This document shows positions 40,235 through 49,425 of a stretch of DNA of 53,072 bases, one piece after another (the first letter of the stretch is position 1; each line of letters begins with the position of its first letter). Made by a program: the position numbers and the translations under genes. This DNA comes from Mesorhizobium plurifarium (GTDB taxonomy: Bacteria > Pseudomonadota > Alphaproteobacteria > Rhizobiales > Rhizobiaceae), in assembly GCA_000824785.1 (NCBI GenBank), contig CCNB01000004.1:494538-547609 (forward strand), in the 5' to 3' direction. A model generated the notes under the pieces. That model was given only the letters and a program-made list of their open reading frames with translations, did no database searches and was not told the origin of the DNA.

Positions 40235-43224
40235 GCCCCCGCCGCACTGAGACCGGCGGCCGGATCGACAGGCTGCGCACCATCCGCTTCACCTTCGACG
40301 GCGCGCCCTACACCGGCCATGCCGGCGACACGCTGGCCTCGGCGCTGCTTGCCAATGGCGTGACGCTGTTCGGCCGCTCTTTCAAATATCACCGCCCGCG
40401 CGGCCTGCTCGCCGCGGGCGTCGAGGAGCCGAACGCGCTGGTGACGGTGCTGCGCGGCGAAGTGCGCGAGCCGAACATCGCGGCCACCATGGTCGAGATC
40501 TATGACGGGCTCGTCGCCGTCAGCCAGAACCGCACGCCATCGCTCGCCTGGGACATCGGCGCCCTCAACCAGCTCGGCGGCAAGATCCTGTCGGCCGGCT
40601 TCTATTACAAGACCTTCATGGGGCCGGTGATCGGTCCGCTGAAGGGCACGCGCTTCTGGATGTTCTGCGAGCATTTCATCCGCCGCGCCGCCGGCTTGGG
40701 CAAGGCCGGCACCGCCCCCGATCCGGCGCGCTACGAGCGCATGAACGCTTTCTGCGACGTGCTGGTCGTCGGCTCGGGTCCGGCCGGCCTGATGGCGGCC
40801 AAAGCCGCCGCCGACCAGGGCGCCCGCGTCATCCTTGCCGATCTCGAAGCCCACTTCGGCGGCTCCGCCAACTGGTCGGGCGAAACCATCGACGGCATGT
40901 CCGCCGCCGACTGGGCCCAGCGCACGGTTGCGCAGCTCGGAGGCAACGACAATGTGCGGCTTTTGCCGCGCACGACGGTGTGGGGCTATTACGACGGCAA
41001 CACGCTTGCCGCGCTTGAACGGGTGACCGATCACAAGGAAGTGGCCGCCAAGGGCGAGCCGCGCCAGCGCTACTGGGCGATTCGCGCAGGCACGGTGGTT
41101 CTCGCCACCGGCTCCTTCGAGCGGCCGCTGGTGTTCCCTGGCAACGACCGTCCCGGCGTCATGCTGGCGCATGCAGCCGAACGCTACGCCAATGAGTATG
41201 GCGTGCTGTCGGGACAGCGCATCGCGCTCTTCACCAACAACGACAGCGCCTACCGCTCGGCCGTCGCCTTGAAGAAGGCCGGCGCCGCCATCGTTGCCAT
41301 CATCGATGTCCGAAGCGACGTCTCGAACGAGATGCGCCGGCTGGCGAGCGATGCCGAGGCCGAGCTGCTGGCGGACCACGCCGTGGTTGCGACCGAAGGC
41401 GGCAAGGCTCTCACCGGCCTCAAGGTGCAGCGCTTCGACGCCATGAGCGGTGCGCTGAGCGGCGACGAACGCAGCATCCATGCCGACAGCCTTCTGATCT
41501 CGGGCGGCTGGTCGCCGACCATCCATCTCGCCAGCCAGGCCGGCGCGAAGGCCGAATGGGATCCGGCGAGACAAGCCTTCCTGCCGCCGAAGCCGACGCA
41601 CCGATGGATCGGTGCCGGCGCCTTCACCGGCAGTTTTTCGACCGCCGAAGCCATCGCCGAGGGCCGCGCGGCCGGTCTTCAGGCGGCCGGCGGGGCAGAG
41701 TCATCCGCGCCCCTGCCCGTCGTCGAGGCTGCCCCCGGTAATCCCGATCCGGCGCCGGTCTTCGAGATCAAGGCCAAGGGCAAGAGCTTCGTCGACTTCC
41801 AGCACGACGTGACCGCGGAGGACGTGCGGCTGGCGCATCGCGAAGGCTTCGTCTCGGTCGAGCATCTGAAGCGCTACACCACGCTCGGCATGGCGACCGA
41901 CCAGGGCAAGAACTCCAACGTGCCGGGCCTCGCCATCATGGCCGAGGCGCTCGGCAAGCCGATCCCCGAAGTCGGCACGACGCGCTTTCGCCCGCCTTAT
42001 ACGGCGGTGTCGATCGGCTCCTTGGCCGCCGAACGCTTCGGCGACCTCAAGCCCGAGCGGCTGACGCCGATGCACGACTGGCACCTCGCCAACGGCGCGC
42101 GGATGTATTCAGCCGGCCTCTGGTACCGGCCGATGATCTACGGCCTCGCCGGCGAGACGGTCGAGCAGGCCTATGTCCGCGAGGCCAGGGCGACTCGCGA
42201 AAGCGCCGGCATCGTCGACGTCTCGACGCTGGGCAAGATCGCGGTGCAGGGACCCGACGCGGCCGAGTTCCTCGATCGCGTCTACACCAATATGTTTTCC
42301 ACCTTGGCCGTCGGCAAGGCCCGTTACGGCCTGATGCTCCGCGAGGACGGGCTTGCCTTCGACGACGGCACCACCTGGCGGCTCGGCGAGCAGGAATTCC
42401 TGATGACCACCACCACCGCCAATGCCGGCAAGGTGATGCAGCATCTGGAATATTTCCTCGACGTCATCTGGCCGGAGCTGAAAGTCACCGTCACCTCCGT
42501 CACCGACGAATGGGCGGGCGCTGCGATCGGCGGCCCGAACGCGCGCGCCATCCTTGCTTCTTGCGTCACCGGCACCGCCGTCGACAACGCCGCCCTACCC
42601 TTCATGGGCATCGTCCAAGGCCGGATCGCGGGCGTGCCGGTGATGATCTGCCGGCTGTCCTTCTCCGGCGAAATGGCGTTCGAGGTCTATTCCGGCGCCG
42701 GCTACGGCACCCATGTCTGGGAAGCCCTGATCGAGGCCGGCAAACCTTTCGGCCTTGTCACCTACGGGCTCGAGGCGCTGGGCACGATGCGCATCGAGAA
42801 GGGCCATGTCACCGGCGCCGAGATCGATGGCCGGACCACCGCGCGCGACCTCCATCTCGACTGGATGCTGTCGAAGAAGAAGCCTTTCATCGGCTCGGCC
42901 ATGATGGACCGGGAAGGCCTGATCGCCCCCGACCGGCTCGAGCTGGTCGGGCTGATCGCCCTGGACAACCGGCCGCTCAACGGCGGCGGCCATATCGTCG
43001 AGGAACTGGACGAGGCCAATCCGCACGACTCGCTCGGCCACATCACCGCTTGCTGCTATTCGCCGGCGCTCGGCAAATATATTGCCCTGGCACTGGTCAA
43101 GGGCGGCAAGGCGCGCCACGGGACCCGCGCCTTCGTCTCCGACCCGCTGCGCAACCGGTTCGGGCCGGTCGAGATCGTCTCCAACCATTTCTACGATCCG
43201 GACGGGAGCCGCATGCATGGCTGA
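40231..43224 (+). CDS. soxA: Sarcosine oxidase alpha subunit
   Basis: A 997-residue subunit: N-terminal Fer2_4-like domain (RPRGLLAAGVEEPNALV), a NAD(P)/FAD domain with VVGSGPAGLMAAKAAADQGA near 175-195, and a C-terminal GcvT pair (about 600-990) that binds THF and makes methylene-THF. The start is a GTG inside the soxD stop; the stop overlaps soxG by 8 bp. Confidence 0.93.
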   Translation: MSPRRTETGGRIDRLRTIRFTFDGAPYTGHAGDTLASALLANGVTLFGRSFKYHRPRGLLAAGVEEPNALVTVLRGEVREPNIAATMVEIYDGLVAVSQNRTPSLAWDIGALNQLGGKILSAGFYYKTFMGPVIGPLKGTRFWMFCEHFIRRAAGLGKAGTAPDPARYERMNAFCDVLVVGSGPAGLMAAKAAADQGARVILADLEAHFGGSANWSGETIDGMSAADWAQRTVAQLGGNDNVRLLPRTTVWGYYDGNTLAALERVTDHKEVAAKGEPRQRYWAIRAGTVVLATGSFERPLVFPGNDRPGVMLAHAAERYANEYGVLSGQRIALFTNNDSAYRSAVALKKAGAAIVAIIDVRSDVSNEMRRLASDAEAELLADHAVVATEGGKALTGLKVQRFDAMSGALSGDERSIHADSLLISGGWSPTIHLASQAGAKAEWDPARQAFLPPKPTHRWIGAGAFTGSFSTAEAIAEGRAAGLQAAGGAESSAPLPVVEAAPGNPDPAPVFEIKAKGKSFVDFQHDVTAEDVRLAHREGFVSVEHLKRYTTLGMATDQGKNSNVPGLAIMAEALGKPIPEVGTTRFRPPYTAVSIGSLAAERFGDLKPERLTPMHDWHLANGARMYSAGLWYRPMIYGLAGETVEQAYVREARATRESAGIVDVSTLGKIAVQGPDAAEFLDRVYTNMFSTLAVGKARYGLMLREDGLAFDDGTTWRLGEQEFLMTTTTANAGKVMQHLEYFLDVIWPELKVTVTSVTDEWAGAAIGGPNARAILASCVTGTAVDNAALPFMGIVQGRIAGVPVMICRLSFSGEMAFEVYSGAGYGTHVWEALIEAGKPFGLVTYGLEALGTMRIEKGHVTGAEIDGRTTARDLHLDWMLSKKKPFIGSAMMDREGLIAPDRLELVGLIALDNRPLNGGGHIVEELDEANPHDSLGHITACCYSPALGKYIALALVKGGKARHGTRAFVSDPLRNRFGPVEIVSNHFYDPDGSRMHG

Positions 43225-43819
43225 GCAGCCTTTGCCAGAACGCCAGTCGCCGCTCGAGCCGGAATATCATCCGGGTTCGCACGGCAATTTCGAGCATGGC
43301 GTCGATGTCATCCTGTCCGAGACGCGGCCGGGCTCGATCCTGCAGCTCGCCGCCTGGCCGGGCGAAGAGAAGCGGCTGATCGAAATCATCCGCAAGGTGA
43401 CCGGGCTCGCTTTGCCCGACGGCGCCGGCGGCGGCGTGAGCAGCGGCGGCCGTGCCGCCTTCGGCTTCGCGCCGGGGAAATTCACGGTGGTGGACGAGGC
43501 CGAGGGCCTGGCCCAGGCCTTTGCCGGATCGATCACGCCGGCCATCGGCACGCTGACCGATCTTTCGCACGGCCGCACCGCGATCCGTATCGCCGGCCCG
43601 AAGGCCGAATGGGTGATGGCGAAGTTCTTCGCCATCGACTTCGCCTTGCCCGCCTTCCCGCTCGGCGCCGGCCGCTCGACCAACCATCATGACATCTTCG
43701 CCCAGATCCAGCGCAGCGGCGCCGACCAGTTCGACATCTACGTCTTCCGCTCCTTCGCGCGCTCGTTCTGGAAGGCCTTGTGCCACGCCTCGGAGGAAGT
43801 CGGCTACGAGGTGCAATAG
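43217..43819 (+). CDS. soxG: Sarcosine oxidase gamma subunit
   Basis: A 200-residue GcvT-like non-catalytic subunit that completes the heterotetramer. Start ATG 43217 overlaps the soxA end by 8 bp; the longer frame from 43082 is not needed. The C-terminal FWKALCHASEEVGYEV is typical. The order B-D-A-G is complete and standard. Confidence 0.92.
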   Translation: MAEQPLPERQSPLEPEYHPGSHGNFEHGVDVILSETRPGSILQLAAWPGEEKRLIEIIRKVTGLALPDGAGGGVSSGGRAAFGFAPGKFTVVDEAEGLAQAFAGSITPAIGTLTDLSHGRTAIRIAGPKAEWVMAKFFAIDFALPAFPLGAGRSTNHHDIFAQIQRSGADQFDIYVFRSFARSFWKALCHASEEVGYEVQ

Positions 43820-43912
43820 GCTCGACCTTGGTCCAGCCTGCAATCTGGCACTATCGACGGATACAACTGCTGCTTGAGCGTTGGGCCAGCAGGCGCGATA
43901 GGTAAGGAATCA

Positions 43913-43938
43913 CGGGCGTTTGTCAGGGCAAACGCCCG
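43913..43938. promoter_or_regulatory. Strong hairpin between soxG and the MFS gene
   Basis: CGGGCGTTTG-TCAGGG-CAAACGCCCG, a perfect 10-bp stem, lies 30 bp before the MFS start and has no T-run after it. It may be a leader structure or a weak terminator of the sox operon. Confidence 0.5.
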
Positions 43939-43968
43939 CTCAGGCAACCAATTCGACCATACCCTTCC

Positions 43969-45411
43969 ATGACTGTTGAGACTTCGGCGACGGCCACGAC
44001 CCGCTTTGCTCCGGCGGAGGGTCCGTCGATGCTGTTGCCGGCAACCGTCGCTTGCGGCGTGTTCATGACGAGCCTCGACCAGAACGTCGTGGTCACCGCG
44101 CTGCCCGGCATCGGCGAGAGCCTCGACCGCCCGCCAAGCCAGCTTGGCCTTTTGATCACCGTCTATGTCGCGAGCCTCATCGTCACCATGCCGCTCGGCG
44201 GCTGGCTGGCCGACCGCTTCGGTCTGCGCAACGTCTATTGCTTCGCCCTGCTCGTCTTCGCCAGCGCCTCGGCATTGTGCGGCCTTTCGGAAAACATCTG
44301 GATGCTGGTCGGCTCGCGCGCCCTGCAAGGGTGCGGCGGCGCGCTGATGGGCACGCTCGGCCAAGTCGTGATCCTGTCGAGCTTCCCGCGCGACCGCACG
44401 CTGAAGATCAACATGTATATCTCGCTCGCCGGCCAGTCAGGGCCGCTGGTCGGACCGCTCGTCGGCGGCGCGCTGACCACCTACGTCTCCTGGCGCTGGA
44501 TCTTTTATATCAACATCCCAATTGCGCTGACTGCGGCCCTGCTCGCCGCTTCACTGTTTCCGACCACGACCAAGCCGGTGCGCACGCCGTTCGATTTTCC
44601 GGGCTTCCTGCTCGTCGGCAGTGGCATGGGCCTGCTGGTCTTCGGCATGGATTCGCTTGCCGCCAAGGATGCCGCGAGCAGCCTCATCGGCATCGAGCTC
44701 GGCCTGGCGATCGTCATCCTGACGGTTGCCGCCTTCTATTGCCTGCGCGCGCGCAACCCGCTGCTCGATCTCAACCTGCTGCGCATCCGCACCTTCCGCA
44801 TCTCCTTCCTCACCGGCGGCGGTCTCGACACGATCGGCCTGAGCTCGGTGGTCTTCCTCTTGCCGCTGATGTTCCAGCTCGGCTTCGGCATGAGCGCGGT
44901 GCAGGCCGGATCGCTGACTTTCGTCGCCGCGATTGGGTCGCTGCTGATGCGCTTCTTCATGCCGCGCCTTTTGAACCGTTTCGGCTTCATGCGCGTGCTG
45001 GTCACCAACACGCCGATCGTCGCCCTGTTGGTCGCCGGCTTTGCGCTGATGCAGGAAAGCCTGCCGGCCTGGATCGTTTTGGCCTACATCTTCACCTTCG
45101 GCGTCTTCAGGTCCGTGCAATGGGCCTCGACCGGCAATCTTTCCTATTCGGACATCGCGCCGGAGCAGCTCGCCCGTTTCAGCGCGCTCTATTACATCCT
45201 GTGGCAGCTTGCGGTGGCGATCAGCGTCGGCCTCGCGTCGGCGCTGCTCTCGCTGCTTGCCGGCGGCGGCAAGGCCAGCGTCAACGACTATCGCATCCTG
45301 TTCGTCATCGAAGGCCTGATCACGCTTTGCGCGCTATCGGCGTATCTCAGGCTGACGCCGCAGGACGGCGCCCATGTCAGCGGCCATGGCACGCATATGA
45401 GCACCGACTGA
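43969..45411 (+). CDS. MFS transporter, DHA2 (EmrB/QacA) family
   Basis: A 480-residue exporter of 14-helix DHA2 type: motif A is GGWLADRFGLRN, motif C falls near GPLVGPLVGGALTTYVSWRW, and TSLDQNVVVTALPGI is the DHA2 helix-1 signature with its membrane Asp. It probably exports drugs or metabolites by proton antiport. No periplasmic adaptor gene is next to it. Confidence 0.88.
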   Translation: MTVETSATATTRFAPAEGPSMLLPATVACGVFMTSLDQNVVVTALPGIGESLDRPPSQLGLLITVYVASLIVTMPLGGWLADRFGLRNVYCFALLVFASASALCGLSENIWMLVGSRALQGCGGALMGTLGQVVILSSFPRDRTLKINMYISLAGQSGPLVGPLVGGALTTYVSWRWIFYINIPIALTAALLAASLFPTTTKPVRTPFDFPGFLLVGSGMGLLVFGMDSLAAKDAASSLIGIELGLAIVILTVAAFYCLRARNPLLDLNLLRIRTFRISFLTGGGLDTIGLSSVVFLLPLMFQLGFGMSAVQAGSLTFVAAIGSLLMRFFMPRLLNRFGFMRVLVTNTPIVALLVAGFALMQESLPAWIVLAYIFTFGVFRSVQWASTGNLSYSDIAPEQLARFSALYYILWQLAVAISVGLASALLSLLAGGGKASVNDYRILFVIEGLITLCALSAYLRLTPQDGAHVSGHGTHMSTD

Positions 45412-45425
45412 CGCCTCTGGCGAAA

Positions 45426-46130
45426 CTATTCCGCGAACGTCACCCAGTCCTCGAGCGGCGCGCGGTCGGTGCGGAACTCGTTCTCCGGCTTCGACGTGTC
45501 CTCGTAGCCGAGCGCCATGCCGCAGATGACGATCTCCTCGTCGGGAATGTTCAGCACCGGCCGGATCTGGCGGTGATAGGGCGCGAAGGCCGCCTGAGGG
45601 CAGGTATGCAAGCCTCTGCCCCGCGCCGCGACCATGATGTTCTGCAGGAACATGCCGTAGTCGATCCAGGAGCCCTGGTTCAATCGCCGGTCGATCGTGA
45701 AGATCATGCCGACAGGAGCGTCGAAGAAGATGAAGTTACGGTCGTGCTGCGCCCGCATCTTGTCGACCTCGCGCCGACCGATGCCCAGCGCCCCATAAAG
45801 CCCGAAGCCGTTGGCGCGGCGGCGCGTCAGATATGGCTCGAAGAACTGATCGGGATAGTAGCGGTATTCGTCCCACTCCGCCTTTTCGGCGCGGATGCCG
45901 GAATTGAGGATGGCGTCGCTGATGCGTTGCTTGACCTCGCCCTTGGTCACATAGACGCGCCAGGGCTGCATGTTGGTGCCGGACGGCGCACGCGCGGCGA
46001 CCGCAAGGATCGCGCGGATCGTCTCGTCATCGACCATGTCGGGCAGGAAAGCGCGCACCGACCGGCGCGAGGTGATCGCCTCGTCGACGATCGCCGCTTC
46101 CGATGCGATCCGGATGTTCTTCTCAAGCAT
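45426..46130 (-). CDS. Nitroreductase family protein
   Basis: A 234-residue FMN nitroreductase-fold enzyme: SRRSVRAFLPD and RAPSGTNMQPWR (FMN contacts) near the N-terminus, and a VICGMALGYED segment near the C-terminus. The exact substrate is open. ATG 46130 has AAAGGGACGG just upstream; the frame to 46280 is not needed. It is divergent from the XRE-cupin gene and convergent with the MFS gene. Confidence 0.87.
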   Translation of the reverse strand: MLEKNIRIASEAAIVDEAITSRRSVRAFLPDMVDDETIRAILAVAARAPSGTNMQPWRVYVTKGEVKQRISDAILNSGIRAEKAEWDEYRYYPDQFFEPYLTRRRANGFGLYGALGIGRREVDKMRAQHDRNFIFFDAPVGMIFTIDRRLNQGSWIDYGMFLQNIMVAARGRGLHTCPQAAFAPYHRQIRPVLNIPDEEIVICGMALGYEDTSKPENEFRTDRAPLEDWVTFAE

Positions 46131-46306
46131 GGGCCGTCCCTTTGCGCATGGCCGGAAACCGCAAACACGGTTTTCCTGACGACCATCCGCAGACTCTAAG
46201 CTAAACTGGTCCCCGACCGGGCGCCCCACTCGCCGCTCGTGCGCGAGCCTTTGCATCAACGGCCGAAAACGCGCAAGCAAATCTTGTGGCCTATGAAAAT
46301 CCCCTT

Positions 46307-46359
46307 GATTTTTTCATGAATTTACCGCTTCATGAAATTTATCCGGATTTTTTCACGAG
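46307..46359. promoter_or_regulatory. TTCATGAA repeats before the XRE-cupin regulator
   Basis: TTCATGAA occurs at 46313-46320 and 46329-46336, and TTCACGAG at 46352-46359; two copies lie in the longer direct repeat GATTTTTTCA-Y-GA. TTCATGAA is itself palindromic, a common form for XRE dimer sites. They lie within 55 bp of the likely start, so autoregulation is plausible. Confidence 0.55.
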
Positions 46360-46365
46360 TAACCT

Positions 46366-46953
46366 TTGACCTCGACCGCAACCAAATCGGAGCAGGACAA
46401 TGGCGACCGGCTGCTGGCCGGCGACATCCGTGCGCTCCGCAAGGCGCGCGGCCTCACGCTCGCTGAAATTGCGCTGAAGCTGGCCCGTTCGGTCGGTTGG
46501 GTCAGCCAGGTCGAGCGTGGTCTTTCTATCCCCTCGCTTAGCGACCTCAGGGCATTCGCCAGCCTCTTTGATGTCCCGATCAGCCTGTTCTTCAGCCATG
46601 ATGTGCCTGTCGAAGAGGAGCGCGGCGTGATCGTGCGCGCCGGCAGCCGCCGTTCGCTTGGCACAAGTGAATCCGGCCTGGTGGAGGAGCTTCTGTCGCC
46701 CGACCTCGGCGGTAGCTTCGAGATGCTGCGCTCGGTCTTCGCGCCGGGCGCGGAGCTGAAGACGGAAGCGCGCCGTCCGACGGAAGAAGCGGGCTATGTC
46801 GCGTCGGGCACGTTCGAGATCGAGATAGACGGCGTCTGGCATCGTCTCGGCGAAGGCGACTCGTTCCGCTTCGAGGGCAAGCCGTTCCGCTGGCGCAATC
46901 CTGGCGTCGAGCCGGCCGTCGTCATCTGGGTGGTTTCACCGCCGGTATATTGA
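46366..46953 (+). CDS. XRE-family regulator with cupin domain
   Basis: A 195-residue regulator of the PuuR/SutR-like type: helix-turn-helix at about 20-75 (IRALRKARGLTLAEIALKLA, then GWVSQVERGLSIPSL) and a C-terminal cupin (about 110-190) that would bind a small effector. TTG 46366 is the only plausible in-frame start and has a weak ribosome-binding site, so the start is uncertain. It is followed after 18 bp by the DMGDH-like operon, which it probably controls. Confidence 0.86.
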   Translation: MTSTATKSEQDNGDRLLAGDIRALRKARGLTLAEIALKLARSVGWVSQVERGLSIPSLSDLRAFASLFDVPISLFFSHDVPVEEERGVIVRAGSRRSLGTSESGLVEELLSPDLGGSFEMLRSVFAPGAELKTEARRPTEEAGYVASGTFEIEIDGVWHRLGEGDSFRFEGKPFRWRNPGVEPAVVIWVVSPPVY

Positions 46954-46971
46954 GTAACTTTGGAGGAGAAC

Positions 46972-49425
46972 ATGGCCGGTTTGCCGACCACGGCGCGCGT
47001 GGTGATCATCGGAGGCGGTGTCGTCGGCTGCTCATCGCTCTATCATCTATGCAAGGCGGGCTGGACCGACTGCGTGCTTCTGGAAAAGAACGAGCTGACT
47101 TCCGGCTCGACCTGGCATGCCGCCGGCAACGTGCCGACCTTCTCTTCGTCCTGGTCGCTGATGAACATGCAGCGCTATTCGACCGAGCTCTACCGGGGTC
47201 TGGCCGAAGCGGTCGACTATCCGATGAACTATCATGTCACCGGCTCGCTCCGGCTCGCCCATACGAAGGAACGCATGCAGGAGTTCCAGCGCGCCAAGGG
47301 CATGGGCCGCTACCAGGGCATGGATATCGACGTCGTCGGGCTGGATGAGATCAAGCGCCGCTATCCCTTCATCGAGACGCATGAGCTGAAGGGCGCGCTC
47401 TATGATCCGAGCGACGGCGACATCGACCCGGCGCAACTGACCCAGGCGCTCGCCAAGGGCGCGCGCGACATGGGCGCCAGGATCATCCGCTTCTGCCCGG
47501 TCACCGGCGTTCGCCGCGAGAGCGGCGAATGGGTGGTCGAAACCCCGCAGGGCGAGATCCGCTGCGAGATCGTCATCAACGCGGCCGGCTACCGCGCCGC
47601 CGAGGTCGGAAAGATGTTCGGCCGCGACGTGCCGATGATGGTGATGAGCCATCAGTACATATTGTTCGAGGAAATCCCCGAGCTCGCCGCCTGGACGAAG
47701 GAGCAGGGTCACAAATTGCCGCTGCTGCGCGACGTCGACACGTCCTACTACCTGCGCCAGGAAAAGAGCGGGATGAATCTCGGCCCCTATGAGCGCAATT
47801 GCCGCGCGCATTGGGCGACCCACAACGATCCGATGCCGGAGGATTTTTCCTTCCAGCTTTTCCCGGACGACCTCGACCGTCTGGAGCATTACCTCGCCGA
47901 CGCCGTCGCGCGCGTGCCGATCCTCGGCACCGCCGGCCTCTCCAAGGTGATCAACGGACCGATCCCTTATGCGCCGGACGGCAACCCCCTGATCGGGCCG
48001 ATGCCCGGCGTGCCCAATGCCTTCGAGGCCTGTGTCTTCACCTTCGGCATCGCGCAAGGCGGCGGCGCCGGCAAGGTGCTGGCCGAATGGGTGACCGAGG
48101 GCCAGACCGAATGGGATATGTGGTCCTGCGATCCGCGCCGCTTCACCAGCTTCGCCTCGGCGCCGGATTATTGCGTCGCCAAGGGCATGGAGATCTACGG
48201 CAACGAATACGCCATCCAGTTTCCGCGTCATGCCTGGCCGGAGGGACGCAACCGCAAGCTGTCGCCATTGCATGAGCGCATCAAGGCGCTGGGCGGCCAG
48301 TTCGATGCCTATAATGGCTGGGAGCGCGCGACCTGGTATGCCAAGCCCGGCGACGATACCTCCGAGGAAGCGACGCTCACTTTCCGCCGCGACGGGCCTT
48401 GGCAACGCGCGGTGCGCGAGGAATGCTTTGCCGTGCGCGACGCCGCCGGCATCCTCGACCTGCCCGGCTTCTCGCGCTTCAGCCTCGAAGGCCCGGGCGC
48501 GGCCGACTGGCTGTCGCTGCAGGTCACCGGCCTCGTGCCGAAGCCCGGCCGCATCGGTCTCGTCTATTTCTCGGACGACAAGGGCCGCATCGTCACCGAA
48601 ATGTCGGTGGTTCGCCATGGCGAGGACCAGATGACGCTGATCACCGCGGCGGTGGCGCAATGGCACGATTTCGAATGGCTGAAGTCGCGCATGCCGGCCG
48701 ATGCTGCCTTCACGCTGGCCGACCGGACGGACGAATATTCGACCCAGATCCTCGCCGGTCCGAACTCGCGCAAAATCCTGGCCGAGGTCTGCGAGGCCGA
48801 TTTGACCCTGCCGTGGCTGACGCATCAGGAAACGACCATCGCCGGGCGCTGGGCGAAGCTGGTGCGCGTGTCCTTCGCCGGCGAGCTCGGCTGGGAAATC
48901 CACACCAAGGTTGCCGACACGCTGGCGGTCTTCGACGCCGTCTGGGCCGCCGGCCAGAAGCACGGCCTGAAGCCTTTCGGCATGTATGCGCTGGATTCGC
49001 TGCGGCTCGAAAAGGGCTACCGCGCCTGGAAGGGCGACCTTTCGACCGACTATTCGATCCTGCAGGGCGGGCTGGAGCGCTTCGTCAAATGGGACAAGCC
49101 GGACTTCCGCGGCAAGGCGGCTTTGCTCAATGAGAAGCAGCAGGGCGTGAAGAAGCGCTTCGTCACGCTGGTCGTCGAAAACCCCGGCGACTGCGACGCG
49201 CCCTATATGTCGACGCTTTGGCATGACGGCAGGATCGTCGGCGAGACCACGTCGGGCGGTTGGGGCCACCGTGTCGGCAAATCGATCGCGCTCGGCATGC
49301 TGCGCGCCGATCTCACGGAGCCGGGCACGGCGATCGAGGTGGAGATTTTTGGCGATCGCTTCAAAGCCGTCGTCCAGAAGGACGAGCCGCTGTGGGATCC
49401 GAAGAATGAGAGGTTAAGAGCCTGA
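46972..49425 (+). CDS. Dimethylglycine dehydrogenase-like flavoprotein with GcvT domains, copy 2
   Basis: An 817-residue protein: FAD domain with VVIIGGGVVGCSSLYHL, then GSTWHAAGNVPTFSS holding the His that carries covalent FAD in dimethylglycine dehydrogenase, FAO_M linker, and C-terminal GcvT/GcvT_C domains. It should oxidise an N-methyl amine and give methylene-THF. ATG 46972 has GGAGGAG at 46962-46968. It overlaps the aminotransferase gene (TGATG). Confidence 0.9.
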   Translation: MAGLPTTARVVIIGGGVVGCSSLYHLCKAGWTDCVLLEKNELTSGSTWHAAGNVPTFSSSWSLMNMQRYSTELYRGLAEAVDYPMNYHVTGSLRLAHTKERMQEFQRAKGMGRYQGMDIDVVGLDEIKRRYPFIETHELKGALYDPSDGDIDPAQLTQALAKGARDMGARIIRFCPVTGVRRESGEWVVETPQGEIRCEIVINAAGYRAAEVGKMFGRDVPMMVMSHQYILFEEIPELAAWTKEQGHKLPLLRDVDTSYYLRQEKSGMNLGPYERNCRAHWATHNDPMPEDFSFQLFPDDLDRLEHYLADAVARVPILGTAGLSKVINGPIPYAPDGNPLIGPMPGVPNAFEACVFTFGIAQGGGAGKVLAEWVTEGQTEWDMWSCDPRRFTSFASAPDYCVAKGMEIYGNEYAIQFPRHAWPEGRNRKLSPLHERIKALGGQFDAYNGWERATWYAKPGDDTSEEATLTFRRDGPWQRAVREECFAVRDAAGILDLPGFSRFSLEGPGAADWLSLQVTGLVPKPGRIGLVYFSDDKGRIVTEMSVVRHGEDQMTLITAAVAQWHDFEWLKSRMPADAAFTLADRTDEYSTQILAGPNSRKILAEVCEADLTLPWLTHQETTIAGRWAKLVRVSFAGELGWEIHTKVADTLAVFDAVWAAGQKHGLKPFGMYALDSLRLEKGYRAWKGDLSTDYSILQGGLERFVKWDKPDFRGKAALLNEKQQGVKKRFVTLVVENPGDCDAPYMSTLWHDGRIVGETTSGGWGHRVGKSIALGMLRADLTEPGTAIEVEIFGDRFKAVVQKDEPLWDPKNERLRA

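Noticed and set aside
47047..49269. Long minus-strand open frame (740 codons)
   Set aside because: Antisense to the second DMGDH-like gene, with no recognisable domain and shadow-type composition.
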